NCBI RefSeq assembly: GCF_019458805.1
Contig: NZ_JAIBOA010000018.1
Coordinates: forward strand, 99,187 to 163,186
Direction of reading: 5' to 3'
Source of the DNA: Actinomadura parmotrematis
GTDB lineage: Bacteria > Actinomycetota > Actinomycetes > Streptosporangiales > Streptosporangiaceae
DNA: 64,000 bases
The translations under genes were made by a program, and so were the position numbers. The notes beneath the pieces are model-generated. The model made no database searches. It was not told the origin of the DNA and worked only from the letters and a program-made list of their open reading frames with translations. Every line of letters starts with the position of its first letter. Within the stretch, counting starts at the first letter, position 1. This document shows positions 47,878 to 57,713 of the stretch, piece after piece.

Positions 47878-49440
47878 TCAGCGGGCGCGGAGCGCGGCGT
47901 GGACGGCGTCGGCGAGGCGGTCCACCTGCGGGCCGTCGCCGTCGAAGACGACGACGAAGCGGCCCGAGCGCATGACGGTGCGCGGCGGCGAGGCCAGGGT
48001 CGTGCTGCCGTCGCCGAGCCGGACGTGCCGGTCGTCGCCGTCGAAGACGGCCGCCGCCAGGGCGGGGGTGGGCGCGACCCACGCGACCGTCGTGGTGATC
48101 CCCGACAGGCGGCAGGAGACGTGCCGCAGGGTGGACGCGCCGACGCGGGCGTCGGCCGGATGGGTGCCGCGGACGCCGCGCGCGAGCGTGCAGGCGTCGG
48201 GCCAGTCGCGCGGGCGGACGCCGCCGAGCTCGGACGGCCCGGGGCGCGCCGGGCCGGGGACGATCTGCGCGGCCGTCCAGGTGCGGCCGCCCAGGTCGGA
48301 GCGGAGGAGGAACAGGTCGCCGCCCGCGGCGATCATGTTCTCGCCGAACGTCGGCGAGGGCGCGGACGAGGACGCGGCGATGGGCAGGGCCGCCGGGGTC
48401 GCGCGGCCCGTCGCGGGGTCGATGCGGTCGAGCGTGCTCGCCATCAGCGGCGCCGGGCCGTCGCGCAGGGCGTACAGGACGCCGCCCGCGGCGGCGAGCT
48501 GGGTGTAGTCGGGGAGGCTGTGGGACTTGACGGTGCCGGTGCGCAGGTCGGCGACCTGGACGCCGCCGTCGCCCGCGACCGCGGCGTACCGGCCGGTGAC
48601 GGCCAGGGAGCAGTTCGTCTGGCAGAGCCCGGTGTCGGCGAGGACGCGGCCCCTCCGGTCGAGCAGGGCGCTGTTGCCCGACCACGACAGCAGGGTGACG
48701 CCCCCGGCGACGCGGGCGGTGAACCCGGCGTCGACCCCGCCCGGCGCGACCCGCCGCCGCCAGAGGACGGCGCCGGTGGCCGGGTCCAGCGCCGCCGCCA
48801 TGACGGCGCTGGGGCAGGCGAGGGGGACGAGGACGACGCTGCCGTCGCTCCGCACGTGCTCGGTCAGGGTCGGGTCGGCCAGGCAGTCGCCGTCGGTGAC
48901 CTTGCCGGTGGCCCAGCGGACGTGGCCGGTGCGCGCGTCGACGCCCTTGACGGTCCGCTGCGTCGGGTCGGAGACGGCGGGGACGACGCCCGCGGCGGAC
49001 GGGAAGTGCAGGGCCTGCACCAGCGGGCGGCCCTGGCCGGAAGTGGCCCACACCTCGGCGCCGCTGCCGGCGTCCAGCGCGGACCAGCGCTCGTCGCCGC
49101 CGCGGTCCCAGGTGGCCAGCAGCACGGTCCCGGCGGTCGCGGTGACGGCCTGCACGGTGCGGGGCGCCCGCACGGGCACCGTCCAGAGCCGCTTGCCGCC
49201 GGCCAGGTCGTAGGCGCGCAGGGACTCCGGGCCGGCGACGAACAGCCGGCCGTCGGCGACGGCCATCTGCTCGCCGGGCGCGCCCGCGAGGCGCCAGCCG
49301 GGCGCCAGCGTCGGGGAGGCCGGGCCGGCGTCGGCGAGCACCGGCGGCGCCGAGGGCGTCGCGCGGGCCGGGGGACGCGGTGCGCCCGCCGTGCAGGACG
49401 CCGGCAGCAGGCAGGCGACGGCAAGCCATAAGGCGCGCAT
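47878..49440 (-). CDS. PQQ-type beta-propeller lipoprotein
   Basis: A 520-aa exported lipoprotein; the signal MRALWLAVACLLPASC ends in a lipobox-like LPASC with Cys at about residue 16. Repeats of the type GRLFVAGPESLRAYDLAGGKRLWTV, DAGSGAEVWATSG, DARTGHVRWATG and DPATGAVLWRRRV show a PQQ-like beta-propeller through about residue 350. A C-terminal domain of 150 residues follows with CTLARGVRG and HVSCRLSG cysteines. Propellers of this class usually bind proteins or cell-wall material rather than PQQ. A TATCTT box eight bases before ATG 49440 suggests a leaderless start. It follows the AAA gene by 18 bases. Confidence 0.75.
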   Translation of the reverse strand: MRALWLAVACLLPASCTAGAPRPPARATPSAPPVLADAGPASPTLAPGWRLAGAPGEQMAVADGRLFVAGPESLRAYDLAGGKRLWTVPVRAPRTVQAVTATAGTVLLATWDRGGDERWSALDAGSGAEVWATSGQGRPLVQALHFPSAAGVVPAVSDPTQRTVKGVDARTGHVRWATGKVTDGDCLADPTLTEHVRSDGSVVLVPLACPSAVMAAALDPATGAVLWRRRVAPGGVDAGFTARVAGGVTLLSWSGNSALLDRRGRVLADTGLCQTNCSLAVTGRYAAVAGDGGVQVADLRTGTVKSHSLPDYTQLAAAGGVLYALRDGPAPLMASTLDRIDPATGRATPAALPIAASSSAPSPTFGENMIAAGGDLFLLRSDLGGRTWTAAQIVPGPARPGPSELGGVRPRDWPDACTLARGVRGTHPADARVGASTLRHVSCRLSGITTTVAWVAPTPALAAAVFDGDDRHVRLGDGSTTLASPPRTVMRSGRFVVVFDGDGPQVDRLADAVHAALRAR

Positions 49441-49458
49441 AGCGCCACAAGATAGCCC

Positions 49459-52400
49459 CTACAGGTACTGGCCGACGTGCTCCTCCAGGCCGCCCGCGCG
49501 GGACGGCAGGTCGGCGGCGCGCAGGACGGTGATCTCGGCGGCGGCCGGCGGGTCGCCCGCCAGCAGCCGGGACGCCTGCGCGGCGATCGTCTCGTCCAGG
49601 ACGTTGCGCATCAGCCGCCCGTTGCCGAACGCCGGGCCGCGCGGGACGCGGGCGAGCAGCGCCCGCAGCGCCCCCGGCAGGTCGTCGGCCAGGGTGAGGC
49701 CCTCGGCGGCGGCGAGCCGCGCGAAGATCTCCACCAGCTCGCCGTCGGTGTAGTCGGGGAAGGCGATGCGGCGCGCGAACCGCGACTCCAGGCCGGGGTT
49801 GCCGGCGAGGAACGCGGTCATCTGCCGCTCGTAGCCGGCGGCGATGACGACGAGGTCGCCGCGGTACTCCTCCATCAGCTTCACCAGCGTCGCGACGGCC
49901 TCCTGCCCGTAGCCGTCGGCGGCGAGCGCGTACGCCTCGTCGATGAACAGCACCCCGCCGACGGCCTGCTCGACGGCGGCGCGGACCTTCCCGGCGGTCT
50001 GCCCGAGGTAGTGCGCGACGAGGTCGCCGCGCTGCACCTCGACCAGGTGCCCCGACGACAGCAGCCCGAGCTTGGCGTAGACGGCCGCGACCAGGCGCGC
50101 CACCGTCGTCTTCGCGGTCCCGGGGTTGCCGGTGAGGACCAGGTGGCGGGTCGGCGCGGCGGCGGGCTGCCCGGCGGCGCGCCGCAGGTCGGCGCTGCCG
50201 GCCTCGGCGACGAGGCGGCGCACCTCCTCCTTGACGCCGCGCAGGCCGACGAGCGCGTCCAGCTCGGCGAGCGGGTCGGCCGGCGGGGTGTCGCGGGTGA
50301 CTCCCGACAGGGACGCGGGGACGTCCTCGGCGAGCAGCGCGCCGAGCGCCTCGGCCGACGGCCGTTTCAGCCCGGCGACGCGCCGCGCCTGGCGGACCGC
50401 GGCCCGCTCGGCCAGGTTGCGCATCAGCCGGGCGTTGCCGAAGGCGCGGCCGCGCGGGGCGCGCCGCAGCAGCTCGGCGACGCGGGCCCGCGCCTCGGCG
50501 GTCGCCTCCAGCCCGGCCTGCCCGGCCATGCCGGTGAAGATGTCGACGAGCTCGGCGTCGGTGAAGTCGGGGAAGCGGACCGTCGTCGGGAACCGGGAGG
50601 CGAGGCCGGGGTTGGCGGAGGCGAACCGCGCCATGTCGGCCTCATAGCCGGCGGCGATGACGACGAGGTCGTCGCGGTGGTCCTCCAGCGCCTTGACCAG
50701 CTCGGCGATCGCCTCGGCGCCGTAGTCCTCGCCGAGGTCGGACTGGGTGAGTGCGTACGCCTCGTCGATGAACAGCACGCCGCCGACGGCGCGCTGCACG
50801 GTCGCGCGGGTCTTCTGCGCCGTCTCGCCGAGGTACTGGCCGACGAGGTCGCCGCGGCCGACCTCGACCAGGTGCCCCGACGACAGGACGCCGAGGTCCT
50901 TGTAGATGCGGGCGAGCAGCCGCGCGACGACGGTCTTGCCGGTGCCGGGGTCGCCGGTGAACAGCATGTGCCGGGCGGGGACGGGCACCGCGAGGCCCGC
51001 CTCGCGGCGCAGCCGGGCGGCGGCGAGCCCGGCGGTCTGCAGCTCGATCTCCTGCTTGACGGTGCGCAGGCCGACGAGCGCGTTCAGCTCGGCCATCGGG
51101 TCCTTGGGGGAGCCGGACGGGTCGAACGTCGCGGGCACGTCGGCGCGCTTGACGACGAGCTCCTCGCCCTCGGGGGTGCGCTCGCGGACGGCGTCGACGA
51201 TGACGTCGGCGAGGCGCTGCGCGAGCCGGGCGTTGCGCAGGTTGCGGACCGGCGCGGTCTGCGCGAGCAGCCGCCCGGCCGCGGTGAGGGCGTGCTTGTG
51301 GGCGCGCGCGCCGCGCTGGTAGAGGGCGCGGGCGAACAGCTCGGCGTGGCCGTCGGCGGTGAAGGGGTGGGTCCGCACGACCTGGAAGCGCAGCGACAGC
51401 GCCGGGTTGATCTCGCGGACGCGCTCGTCGCCGCCGGGCTCGCAGAGCGCGACGACGTGCAGGTCGTCGCGGACGTCCAGGGCGCGGTGCAGCTCCTCGA
51501 CGATCGCCTCGCCGCTGCGCGGGTCGCGGGACATGTCGTCCAGCCCGTCGATGACCATGAGGCGCTGCCCGGCGGAGTCGCGGGCGTCGTTGTACAGGTG
51601 GGTGGTGGCGGCCGAGACCTCCTTGCCGGCGAAGAAGTCGCCGGCGAGCCAGAGCGTCTCGGCGGCGATCTGCCGGTCGGCGAGCAGGTGCGCGATCTCC
51701 TGGGCGGCGTCGCGCTTGCCGGTGCCGTCCGGCCCGACGATCATCAGCCGGACGGGCCGGTCGGGCTCGGCGGCGACGCGGGCGACGGCGGCGGCGAGCT
51801 CGGGCTGCCCGACGAGGGCGCTGGCGAAGTCGGGGGTGCGCGGGCGGCGGGTGCGCGGCGCCTTCTTGCCGACGGTCGCGGCGAGCGGGTTCACCACGCG
51901 GCGGCGCGGGGTGGCGAGGCGCCGCAGGTCGGCCTGGAACTCCCCGACCGGGATCCACTCGGGGTCGGGGTAGCCCACCTCGTCGGGGAAGCCCTGGACG
52001 GCGCCGGTGAAGCGCATCGCCATGTCGAGCCAGCCGCGGCAGGCGTCGGCCTCGCCCGCGCCGAGCGCGCGCGCCAGCCAGGACCGCGCGCCGAGATACC
52101 ACTCGTTGGCGTCGAACAGCGGCCGCGTCTTCGCGAACCGCTCCAGGACGTCCTGGTAGCCGTCCTCGTCGAGCACCGCCGACAGCTCGGCGGGCACCTC
52201 GGTGAGGCCGGCCTGCGCGAGCAGGTGCACCACGAGCTCGGCGACGGGCTCCTCGCGCGGCGCGACCTGGACGAGGTGCTCGTGCAGCGGGAGCAGGCCC
52301 GCGCAGATCCACTCCAGGTAGCCGATCGGGCCGGCGAGCTCGGGCAGCACCGCGACGATCTCGTCGGAGGCGTGCGCGGCCCAGAGGCGCCGCTGCTCGT

Positions 52401-52935
52401 CCAGCGACTGGCCGGCGATGTCGAGGGCGGGCGGCGGGTCGTCGTAGAGCGCGATCAGCGCGCGGCGGCGCCGCTCCAGCGGCTCGACGCCCTCCAGGAC
52501 GTCCAGCGACGCGCGGCTGAGCGCGAGCGCGACGTCCTGGTCGGGCGCCTCCTCCAGCCATTCCAGCGGGCGGAACACCCCGGTCGTCACGCCCCAGCCG
52601 CCGGGCGGGCGGAGGGCGTCCTGGGGCTCGCGCAGGAACTCGTTGAAGAACTGGAACTGGAGCCGCGAGTGGCTGCCGCTGTTGACGGCGGCCGAGCCGC
52701 AGAGGAAGTCCAGGGTGAGGAGCAGGTCGCCGAGGACGAGCGGGCCCGGCTCGACCAGCAGCGGATGGTTGCCGCCCGAGGTCAGCTCGCGGGCGCGCGG
52801 GTCGGCGGCGAGCGCGCGGACGCGGTCGCGGACCTCGTCGTACAGGCCGTCCGGGACGCGCCACGGGCCGTGCGCGTACAGGTCGAAGACCGGCTCGTCG
52901 GTGACGAGCAGCTCCAGATGTTCCGGCAACCGCAC
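49459..52935 (-). CDS. Three-module AAA ATPase with two CbbX/EccA-like modules
   Basis: An 1158-aa protein; GTG 52935 follows AAGGGGAT. Residues 1-370 are a helical N-terminal region of unknown type. Module 1 (about 375-600) is degenerate, with GPDGTGKRD as its Walker A. Module 2 (about 635-860) has GDPGTGKT and GGVLFIDEAYAL (Walker B), and module 3 (about 920-1130) has GNPGTAKT and again GGVLFIDEAYAL. VVIAAGY-E-xxM and SRFPTTVRFPDFTDAELVDIF, SRFARRIAFPDYTDGELVEIF are CbbX/EccA-type. Such ATPases remodel complexes such as Rubisco or drive type VII secretion; no ESX genes are present here. The module count is unusual. Confidence 0.85.
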   Translation of the reverse strand: MRLPEHLELLVTDEPVFDLYAHGPWRVPDGLYDEVRDRVRALAADPRARELTSGGNHPLLVEPGPLVLGDLLLTLDFLCGSAAVNSGSHSRLQFQFFNEFLREPQDALRPPGGWGVTTGVFRPLEWLEEAPDQDVALALSRASLDVLEGVEPLERRRRALIALYDDPPPALDIAGQSLDEQRRLWAAHASDEIVAVLPELAGPIGYLEWICAGLLPLHEHLVQVAPREEPVAELVVHLLAQAGLTEVPAELSAVLDEDGYQDVLERFAKTRPLFDANEWYLGARSWLARALGAGEADACRGWLDMAMRFTGAVQGFPDEVGYPDPEWIPVGEFQADLRRLATPRRRVVNPLAATVGKKAPRTRRPRTPDFASALVGQPELAAAVARVAAEPDRPVRLMIVGPDGTGKRDAAQEIAHLLADRQIAAETLWLAGDFFAGKEVSAATTHLYNDARDSAGQRLMVIDGLDDMSRDPRSGEAIVEELHRALDVRDDLHVVALCEPGGDERVREINPALSLRFQVVRTHPFTADGHAELFARALYQRGARAHKHALTAAGRLLAQTAPVRNLRNARLAQRLADVIVDAVRERTPEGEELVVKRADVPATFDPSGSPKDPMAELNALVGLRTVKQEIELQTAGLAAARLRREAGLAVPVPARHMLFTGDPGTGKTVVARLLARIYKDLGVLSSGHLVEVGRGDLVGQYLGETAQKTRATVQRAVGGVLFIDEAYALTQSDLGEDYGAEAIAELVKALEDHRDDLVVIAAGYEADMARFASANPGLASRFPTTVRFPDFTDAELVDIFTGMAGQAGLEATAEARARVAELLRRAPRGRAFGNARLMRNLAERAAVRQARRVAGLKRPSAEALGALLAEDVPASLSGVTRDTPPADPLAELDALVGLRGVKEEVRRLVAEAGSADLRRAAGQPAAAPTRHLVLTGNPGTAKTTVARLVAAVYAKLGLLSSGHLVEVQRGDLVAHYLGQTAGKVRAAVEQAVGGVLFIDEAYALAADGYGQEAVATLVKLMEEYRGDLVVIAAGYERQMTAFLAGNPGLESRFARRIAFPDYTDGELVEIFARLAAAEGLTLADDLPGALRALLARVPRGPAFGNGRLMRNVLDETIAAQASRLLAGDPPAAAEITVLRAADLPSRAGGLEEHVGQYL

Positions 52936-53175
52936 CCGTGATCCCCTTCAACGCGCACAAACCCCGACCGAACAGACTAAGAGGTGCGGCGGACGGGCGG
53001 AGCCGATCGCCGAGACGCGTGGGGAAGATGACGCCTTTTGGTGGCGATGGCGGTTTGTGGGGTTGTTCGTGGCCGGGATCCCTTGCGCCGCACCCTCGTC
53101 CGGTCACGCTGGAGGGGGTAGGTCACTGAACAGTCACCTGCCGGCCAGGATCCGCCGAGACCGGGAGAGGTCCCC

Positions 53176-56100
53176 GTGATCACAAAGCTGCTCGTCGCCA
53201 ACCGAGGCGAGATCGCCGTCCGCGCGTTCCGCGCCGCCTACGAGCTGGGCATCGCCAGCGTCGCGGTCTACGCGCACGAGGACCGGTTCTCGCTGCACCG
53301 CCAGAAGGCCGACGAGGCGTACGAGATCGGCGAGCGCGGCCACCCCGTGCGCGCCTACCTCGACGTGGACGGCATCGTGGCGACGGCGCTGCGCGTCGGC
53401 GCCGACGCCGTCTACCCCGGGTACGGGTTCCTGTCGGAGAGCCCCGAGCTGGCCGAGGCGTGCGAGCGCAACGGGATCACCTTCGTCGGGCCGCCCGCCG
53501 CCGCGCTCCGCCTGGCCGGCAACAAGATCGAGGCGGTCGCCGCGGCCCGCCGCGCCGGGCTTCCGGTGCTCCGCTCGGTCACGCCCGAGCCGGGCGGGGA
53601 GCTCGCCGCCGCCGACGAGGTCGGGTTCCCGCTGTTCGTCAAGGCGGCGGCGGGCGGCGGCGGCCGCGGCCTGCGGCGCGTCGACCGGCGCGAGGACCTG
53701 GAGGCGGCCGTCGACACCGCCCGCCGCGAGGCCGAGAGCGCCTTCGGCGACGCGACCGTCTTCCTGGAGCAGGCGGTGGACCGGCCCCGCCACATCGAGG
53801 TGCAGGTCCTCGCCGACGGCACTGGGCGCACCGTCCACCTGCGCGAGCGCGACTGCTCGGTGCAGCGCCGCCACCAGAAGGTCGTGGAGATCGCCCCGGC
53901 GCCCCGGCTGGACGCCGCGATCACCGAGCGGCTCTGCGCGGACGCCGTCGCGTTCGCCCGCGAGATCGGCTACGCCAACGCCGGGACCGTGGAGTTCCTC
54001 GTGGACGACCGCGGCGCGCACGTGTTCATCGAGATGAACCCGCGCATCCAGGTCGAGCACACCGTCACCGAGGAGGTGACCGGCATCGACCTCGTGCAGA
54101 GCCAGCTGCGCATCGCGGGCGGCGCGACCCTCGCCGACCTCGGCATCGCGCAGGAGGACGTCGCGGTGTCGGGGTTCGCGGTGCAGTGCCGCATCACCAC
54201 CGAGGACCCCGCCAACGGCTTCCGCCCCGACACCGGCAAGATCTCCGCCTACCGGTCGCCGGGCGGCGCGGGCGTCCGCCTGGACACCGGCACGACGCAC
54301 GCCGGCGCCGTCGTCACGCCGCACTTCGACTCGCTGCTGGTGAAGCTGACCTGCCGCGGCCGCACCTTCGAGGAGGCCGTGCGGCGCGCCCGCCGCGCCG
54401 TCGCCGAGTTCCGCATCCGCGGCGTGTCCAGCAACATCCCGTTCCTGCAAGCGCTGCTGGACGAGCCCGACTTCATCGCGGGCGGCGTCACCACCTCCTA
54501 CATCGCCGACCACCCCGAGCTGCTGACGGCCCGCTCCAGCGGCGACCGAGCGACCCGCCTCGTCTCCTACCTCGCCGACGTCACGGTCAACAAGCCGCAC
54601 GGCGACGCCCCGACCCACCTGGACCCGGCCGCGAAGCTGCCGGACGTCGCGGTGGACGGCCCCGTCCCCGAGGGCTCGCGGGACCGCCTCCTCGCCCTCG
54701 GCCCGCGCGCCTTCGCGCAGGCGCTGCGCGAGCAGGACGCGCTCGCCGTCACCGACACCACCTTCCGCGACGCCCACCAGTCGCTCCTGGCGACGCGCGT
54801 CCGCACCTACGACCTCGTCAAGGCCGCGCCCTACCTCGCCCGCACGCACTCGCAGCTGCTGTCGCTGGAGGCGTGGGGCGGCGCGACCTACGACGTCGCG
54901 CTGCGCTTCCTCGGCGAATCGCCGTGGGAGCGGCTCGGCGCCATCCGCGAGGCCGCGCCGAACCTGTGCATCCAGATGCTGCTGCGCGGCCGCAACACCG
55001 TCGGCTACACCCCCTACCCCGACTCGGTCGCGCGGGCCTTCGTCGCCGAGGCCGCGCGCACGGGCGTCGACATTTTCCGTATTTTCGACGCGCTGAACGA
55101 CGTCGAGCGGATGCGGCCCGCCATCGACGCCGTCCTGCAGACCCACGCGATCGCCGAGGGCACCCTCTGCTACACCGGCGACCTGTCCTCGCCCGGCGAG
55201 AAGATCTACACCCTCGACTACTACCTGCGGCTCGCCGAACGGCTCGTCGAGGCGGGCGTCCACGTCCTCTGCGTCAAGGACATGGCGGGACTGCTGCGGG
55301 CGCCCGCCGCCCGCACCCTCGTCGGCGCGCTGCGCGAGCGCTTCGACCTGCCCGTCCACCTGCACACCCACGACACCGCGGGCGGCCAGCTCGCCACCTA
55401 CCTCGCCGCGATCGAGGCCGGGGTGGACGCGGTGGACGGCGCCGCGTCGCCGCTGTCGGGCACCACCAGCCAGCCGCCGCTCCAGGCGATCGTCGCGCAC
55501 ACCGACTTCACCGGCCGCGCCACCGGCCTCGACCTGGACGCGCTCACCGCCATGGAGCCCTACTGGGAGGCCGTGCGGAGGCTGTACGCGCCGTTCGAGA
55601 TGGGCCTGCCCGCCCCGACCGGCCGCGTCTACCGGCACGAGATCCCCGGCGGGCAGCTGTCCAACCTGCGCCAGCAGGCCGTCGCGCTCGGCCTCGGCGA
55701 CCGCTTCGAAGAGATCGAGCGGCTCTACGCCGCCGCCGACCGCATCCTCGGCCGCCTCGTCAAGGTGACGCCGTCCAGCAAGGTCGTCGGCGACCTCGCC
55801 CTGCACCTCGTCGCGGCGGGCGCCGACCCCGAGGACTTCGCCGCGCACCCCGAGCGCTACGACATCCCCGACAGCGTCATCGGGTTCCTGGCGGGCGAGC
55901 TCGGCGACCCGGCCGGCGGCTGGCCCGAGCCGTTCCGCGAGCGCGCCCTCGGCGCGCGCAGGCACACCCCGCCGCGCGCCGAGCTGACGGGGGAGGAGGA
56001 GAAGGCGCTCGCCGGACCGGAGGTCCGCGCCACCCTCGACCGGCTGCTGTTCCCCGGCCCCGCCAAGGACCACCGCGAGACGCGCGCCGCGTTCGGCGAC

Positions 56101-56547
56101 CTGTCGGTCCTGCCGACCGGCCCGTTCCTGTACGGCCTGCGCACCGGCGACGAGGTCGCGTTCGACCTGGAGCCCGGCGTGCGGGTCCTCGCCGCGCTGG
56201 AGGCCGTCGGCGACCTCGACGAGGCGGGCGTCCGGCAGGTCATCTGCACCGTCAACGGGCAGCTGCGGACGCTGGCGGTGCGCGACAAGTCCGCGACGTC
56301 GGACGCGCCGCCGGTCGAGCGCGCCGACCCGGCCGAGCCCGGCCACATCCCCGCGCCGTTCGACGGGTCGGTGACGCTGCGGGTCGCCAAGGGCGACCGC
56401 GTCGAGGCCGGCGACACCGTCGCCACCATCGAGGCGATGAAGATGGAGGCCGCGATCACCTCGCCGGTCGCCGGGACCGTCGCCCGCCTCGCCGTCCCCG
56501 CGGCGACGCCCGTGCAGGCCGGCGATCTGCTGCTCGTCGTGTCCTGA
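53176..56547 (+). CDS. pyc: Pyruvate carboxylase
   Basis: A 1123-aa enzyme of full length. Biotin carboxylase domain (about 1-450): KLLVANRGEIAVRAFRAAYE, KAAAGGGGRGLRRV (ATP loop), EMNPRIQVEHTVTEEVTGIDLV. Carboxyltransferase domain (about 520-800): TDTTFRDAHQSLLATRVRT, FRIFDALNDV, CVKDMAGLL and HLHTHDTAG (metal ligands). Biotinyl domain at the end with EAMKMEAAI, the Lys carrying biotin. It makes oxaloacetate from pyruvate, bicarbonate and ATP. Single gene ended by a strong hairpin. It is divergent from the AAA gene over 240 bases. One stretch at 55070-55089 is oddly A/T-rich for the gene. Confidence 0.97.
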   Translation: MITKLLVANRGEIAVRAFRAAYELGIASVAVYAHEDRFSLHRQKADEAYEIGERGHPVRAYLDVDGIVATALRVGADAVYPGYGFLSESPELAEACERNGITFVGPPAAALRLAGNKIEAVAAARRAGLPVLRSVTPEPGGELAAADEVGFPLFVKAAAGGGGRGLRRVDRREDLEAAVDTARREAESAFGDATVFLEQAVDRPRHIEVQVLADGTGRTVHLRERDCSVQRRHQKVVEIAPAPRLDAAITERLCADAVAFAREIGYANAGTVEFLVDDRGAHVFIEMNPRIQVEHTVTEEVTGIDLVQSQLRIAGGATLADLGIAQEDVAVSGFAVQCRITTEDPANGFRPDTGKISAYRSPGGAGVRLDTGTTHAGAVVTPHFDSLLVKLTCRGRTFEEAVRRARRAVAEFRIRGVSSNIPFLQALLDEPDFIAGGVTTSYIADHPELLTARSSGDRATRLVSYLADVTVNKPHGDAPTHLDPAAKLPDVAVDGPVPEGSRDRLLALGPRAFAQALREQDALAVTDTTFRDAHQSLLATRVRTYDLVKAAPYLARTHSQLLSLEAWGGATYDVALRFLGESPWERLGAIREAAPNLCIQMLLRGRNTVGYTPYPDSVARAFVAEAARTGVDIFRIFDALNDVERMRPAIDAVLQTHAIAEGTLCYTGDLSSPGEKIYTLDYYLRLAERLVEAGVHVLCVKDMAGLLRAPAARTLVGALRERFDLPVHLHTHDTAGGQLATYLAAIEAGVDAVDGAASPLSGTTSQPPLQAIVAHTDFTGRATGLDLDALTAMEPYWEAVRRLYAPFEMGLPAPTGRVYRHEIPGGQLSNLRQQAVALGLGDRFEEIERLYAAADRILGRLVKVTPSSKVVGDLALHLVAAGADPEDFAAHPERYDIPDSVIGFLAGELGDPAGGWPEPFRERALGARRHTPPRAELTGEEEKALAGPEVRATLDRLLFPGPAKDHRETRAAFGDLSVLPTGPFLYGLRTGDEVAFDLEPGVRVLAALEAVGDLDEAGVRQVICTVNGQLRTLAVRDKSATSDAPPVERADPAEPGHIPAPFDGSVTLRVAKGDRVEAGDTVATIEAMKMEAAITSPVAGTVARLAVPAATPVQAGDLLLVVS

Positions 56548-56556
56548 CGGAGGGGT

Positions 56557-56596
56557 CCGGCGGGCCCTCCGGGAGCGTCCCGGAGGGCCCGCCCGG
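56557..56596 (+). terminator. Terminator of pyruvate carboxylase gene
   Basis: A long GC stem with one bulge (56557-56574 with 56578-56596) and a 3-base loop, 10 bases after the stop. ATTTCG follows in place of a U-tract. Confidence 0.75.
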
Positions 56597-56766
56597 ATTT
56601 CGGGCGTCCGGCGGCGATCCGCTGCGAACGCGGGGGTGTGCGCGCGCCTGGGATTGGGAACGACGAGATCCATGCAGCCCTGCGCGTTCCACCGGGACCG
56701 GAGACCCGCGCCGGGCTGACCGCCTGCCCCGCCGCCACCCCACCCGGACGAGGAAAAGGACCCCCC

Positions 56767-57705
56767 TTGAACGCCTTCCGCAATGCCAGCACCGGTTCCA
56801 CCGACCCGGTCAAGGACTACCTCGCCCAGATCGGCCGGACCCCGCTGCTGACAGCCGAGCAGGAGGTCGACCTCGCGCAGCGCATCGAGGCCGGTCTCTT
56901 CGCCCGCGAGCGGCTGGAGAGCGTGCTCGGCCTCAGCGACCAGGACATCGAGGACCTGCGGTGGATCGCCGCCGACGGCGCGCGGGCCAAGGACCACATG
57001 ATCCAGGCGAACCTGCGCCTGGTGGTGTCGCTCGCCAAGCGGTACGCGGGGCGCGGGCTGCCGCTGATCGACCTCATCCAGGAGGGCAACCTCGGGCTGA
57101 TCCGCGCGGTGGAGAAGTTCGAGCACAAGCGGGGGCTGAAGTTCTCCACCTACGCGGTGTGGTGGATCAAGCAGGCGATGACCCGGTCGCTCGCCGACCA
57201 GGGCCGCACCATCCGGCTGCCCGCCCACGTGGCGGAGGTGGTCAACCGGATGAACCGGGTGCGCCGCCAGCTCGCCCAGGACCTCGGCCGCGAGCCCAAC
57301 TCGATGGAGCTCGCCGTCGAGCTGGACATCACGGCCGAGAAGGTGGAGCGGCTCCAGCGCCAGTCCCGCGAGCCGATCTCGCTGCACGTCCCGGTCGGCG
57401 AGGCGGGCGACGGCGGCGAGTTCGGCGACTTCATCGAGGACACCGAGACGCCCGACCCGGTGGACGCGGTGTCGTCGTCGATGCTGCGCGGCCAGCTCGA
57501 CGCCGTCCTCGGCACCCTCACCGAGCGCGAGGCCGGCGTGATCTCCCTCCGGTACGGGCTGAGCGGCGGCGAGCCGAAGACCCTCGACCAGGTCGGCCAG
57601 GTGTACGGGGTGACCCGCGAGCGGATCCGCCAGATCGAGTCCAAGGGCATGCACAAGCTCCGCCAGCCCTCCTGCCGCCGCGCCCTCGCCGACCTCCTCG
57701 GCTGA
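56767..57705 (+). CDS. Group 2 (HrdB-like) RNA polymerase sigma factor
   Basis: About 312 aa from TTG 56767 with AAAAGGA ahead. It has region 1.2 (DPVKDYLAQIGRTPLLTAEQEVDLAQRIE), full region 2 (NLRLVVSLAKRYAGRGLPLIDLIQEGNLGLIRAVEKFEHKRGLKFSTYAVWWIKQAMTRSLAD), region 3 and region 4 (LTEREAGVISLRYGL, TLDQVGQVYGVTRERIRQIESKGMHKLR). Region 1.1 of primary sigma factors is absent and the 3-4 linker is typical. So it is a non-essential HrdA/C/D-like paralogue, able to read promoters like those of the housekeeping sigma. Promoter targets are unknown. Its stop lies in a 14-bp palindrome shared with the convergent MarR gene. Confidence 0.85.
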   Translation: MNAFRNASTGSTDPVKDYLAQIGRTPLLTAEQEVDLAQRIEAGLFARERLESVLGLSDQDIEDLRWIAADGARAKDHMIQANLRLVVSLAKRYAGRGLPLIDLIQEGNLGLIRAVEKFEHKRGLKFSTYAVWWIKQAMTRSLADQGRTIRLPAHVAEVVNRMNRVRRQLAQDLGREPNSMELAVELDITAEKVERLQRQSREPISLHVPVGEAGDGGEFGDFIEDTETPDPVDAVSSSMLRGQLDAVLGTLTEREAGVISLRYGLSGGEPKTLDQVGQVYGVTRERIRQIESKGMHKLRQPSCRRALADLLG

Positions 57706-57713
57706 GCTCAGCC
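57700..57713. other. 14-bp palindrome holding two stop codons
   Basis: GGCTGAGCTCAGCC is a perfect palindrome. Its left TGA ends the sigma gene and, on the other strand, its right TGA ends the MarR gene. The two genes are separated by 2 bases. As a hairpin it would have only a 6-bp stem, so it is unlikely to be an efficient terminator on its own. Confidence 0.6.

Noticed and set aside
49459..52935. Type VII (ESX) secretion locus suggested by the EccA-like ATPase
   Set aside because: No EccB/C/D/E, WxG100 or mycosin gene is nearby and the three-module layout differs from EccA.
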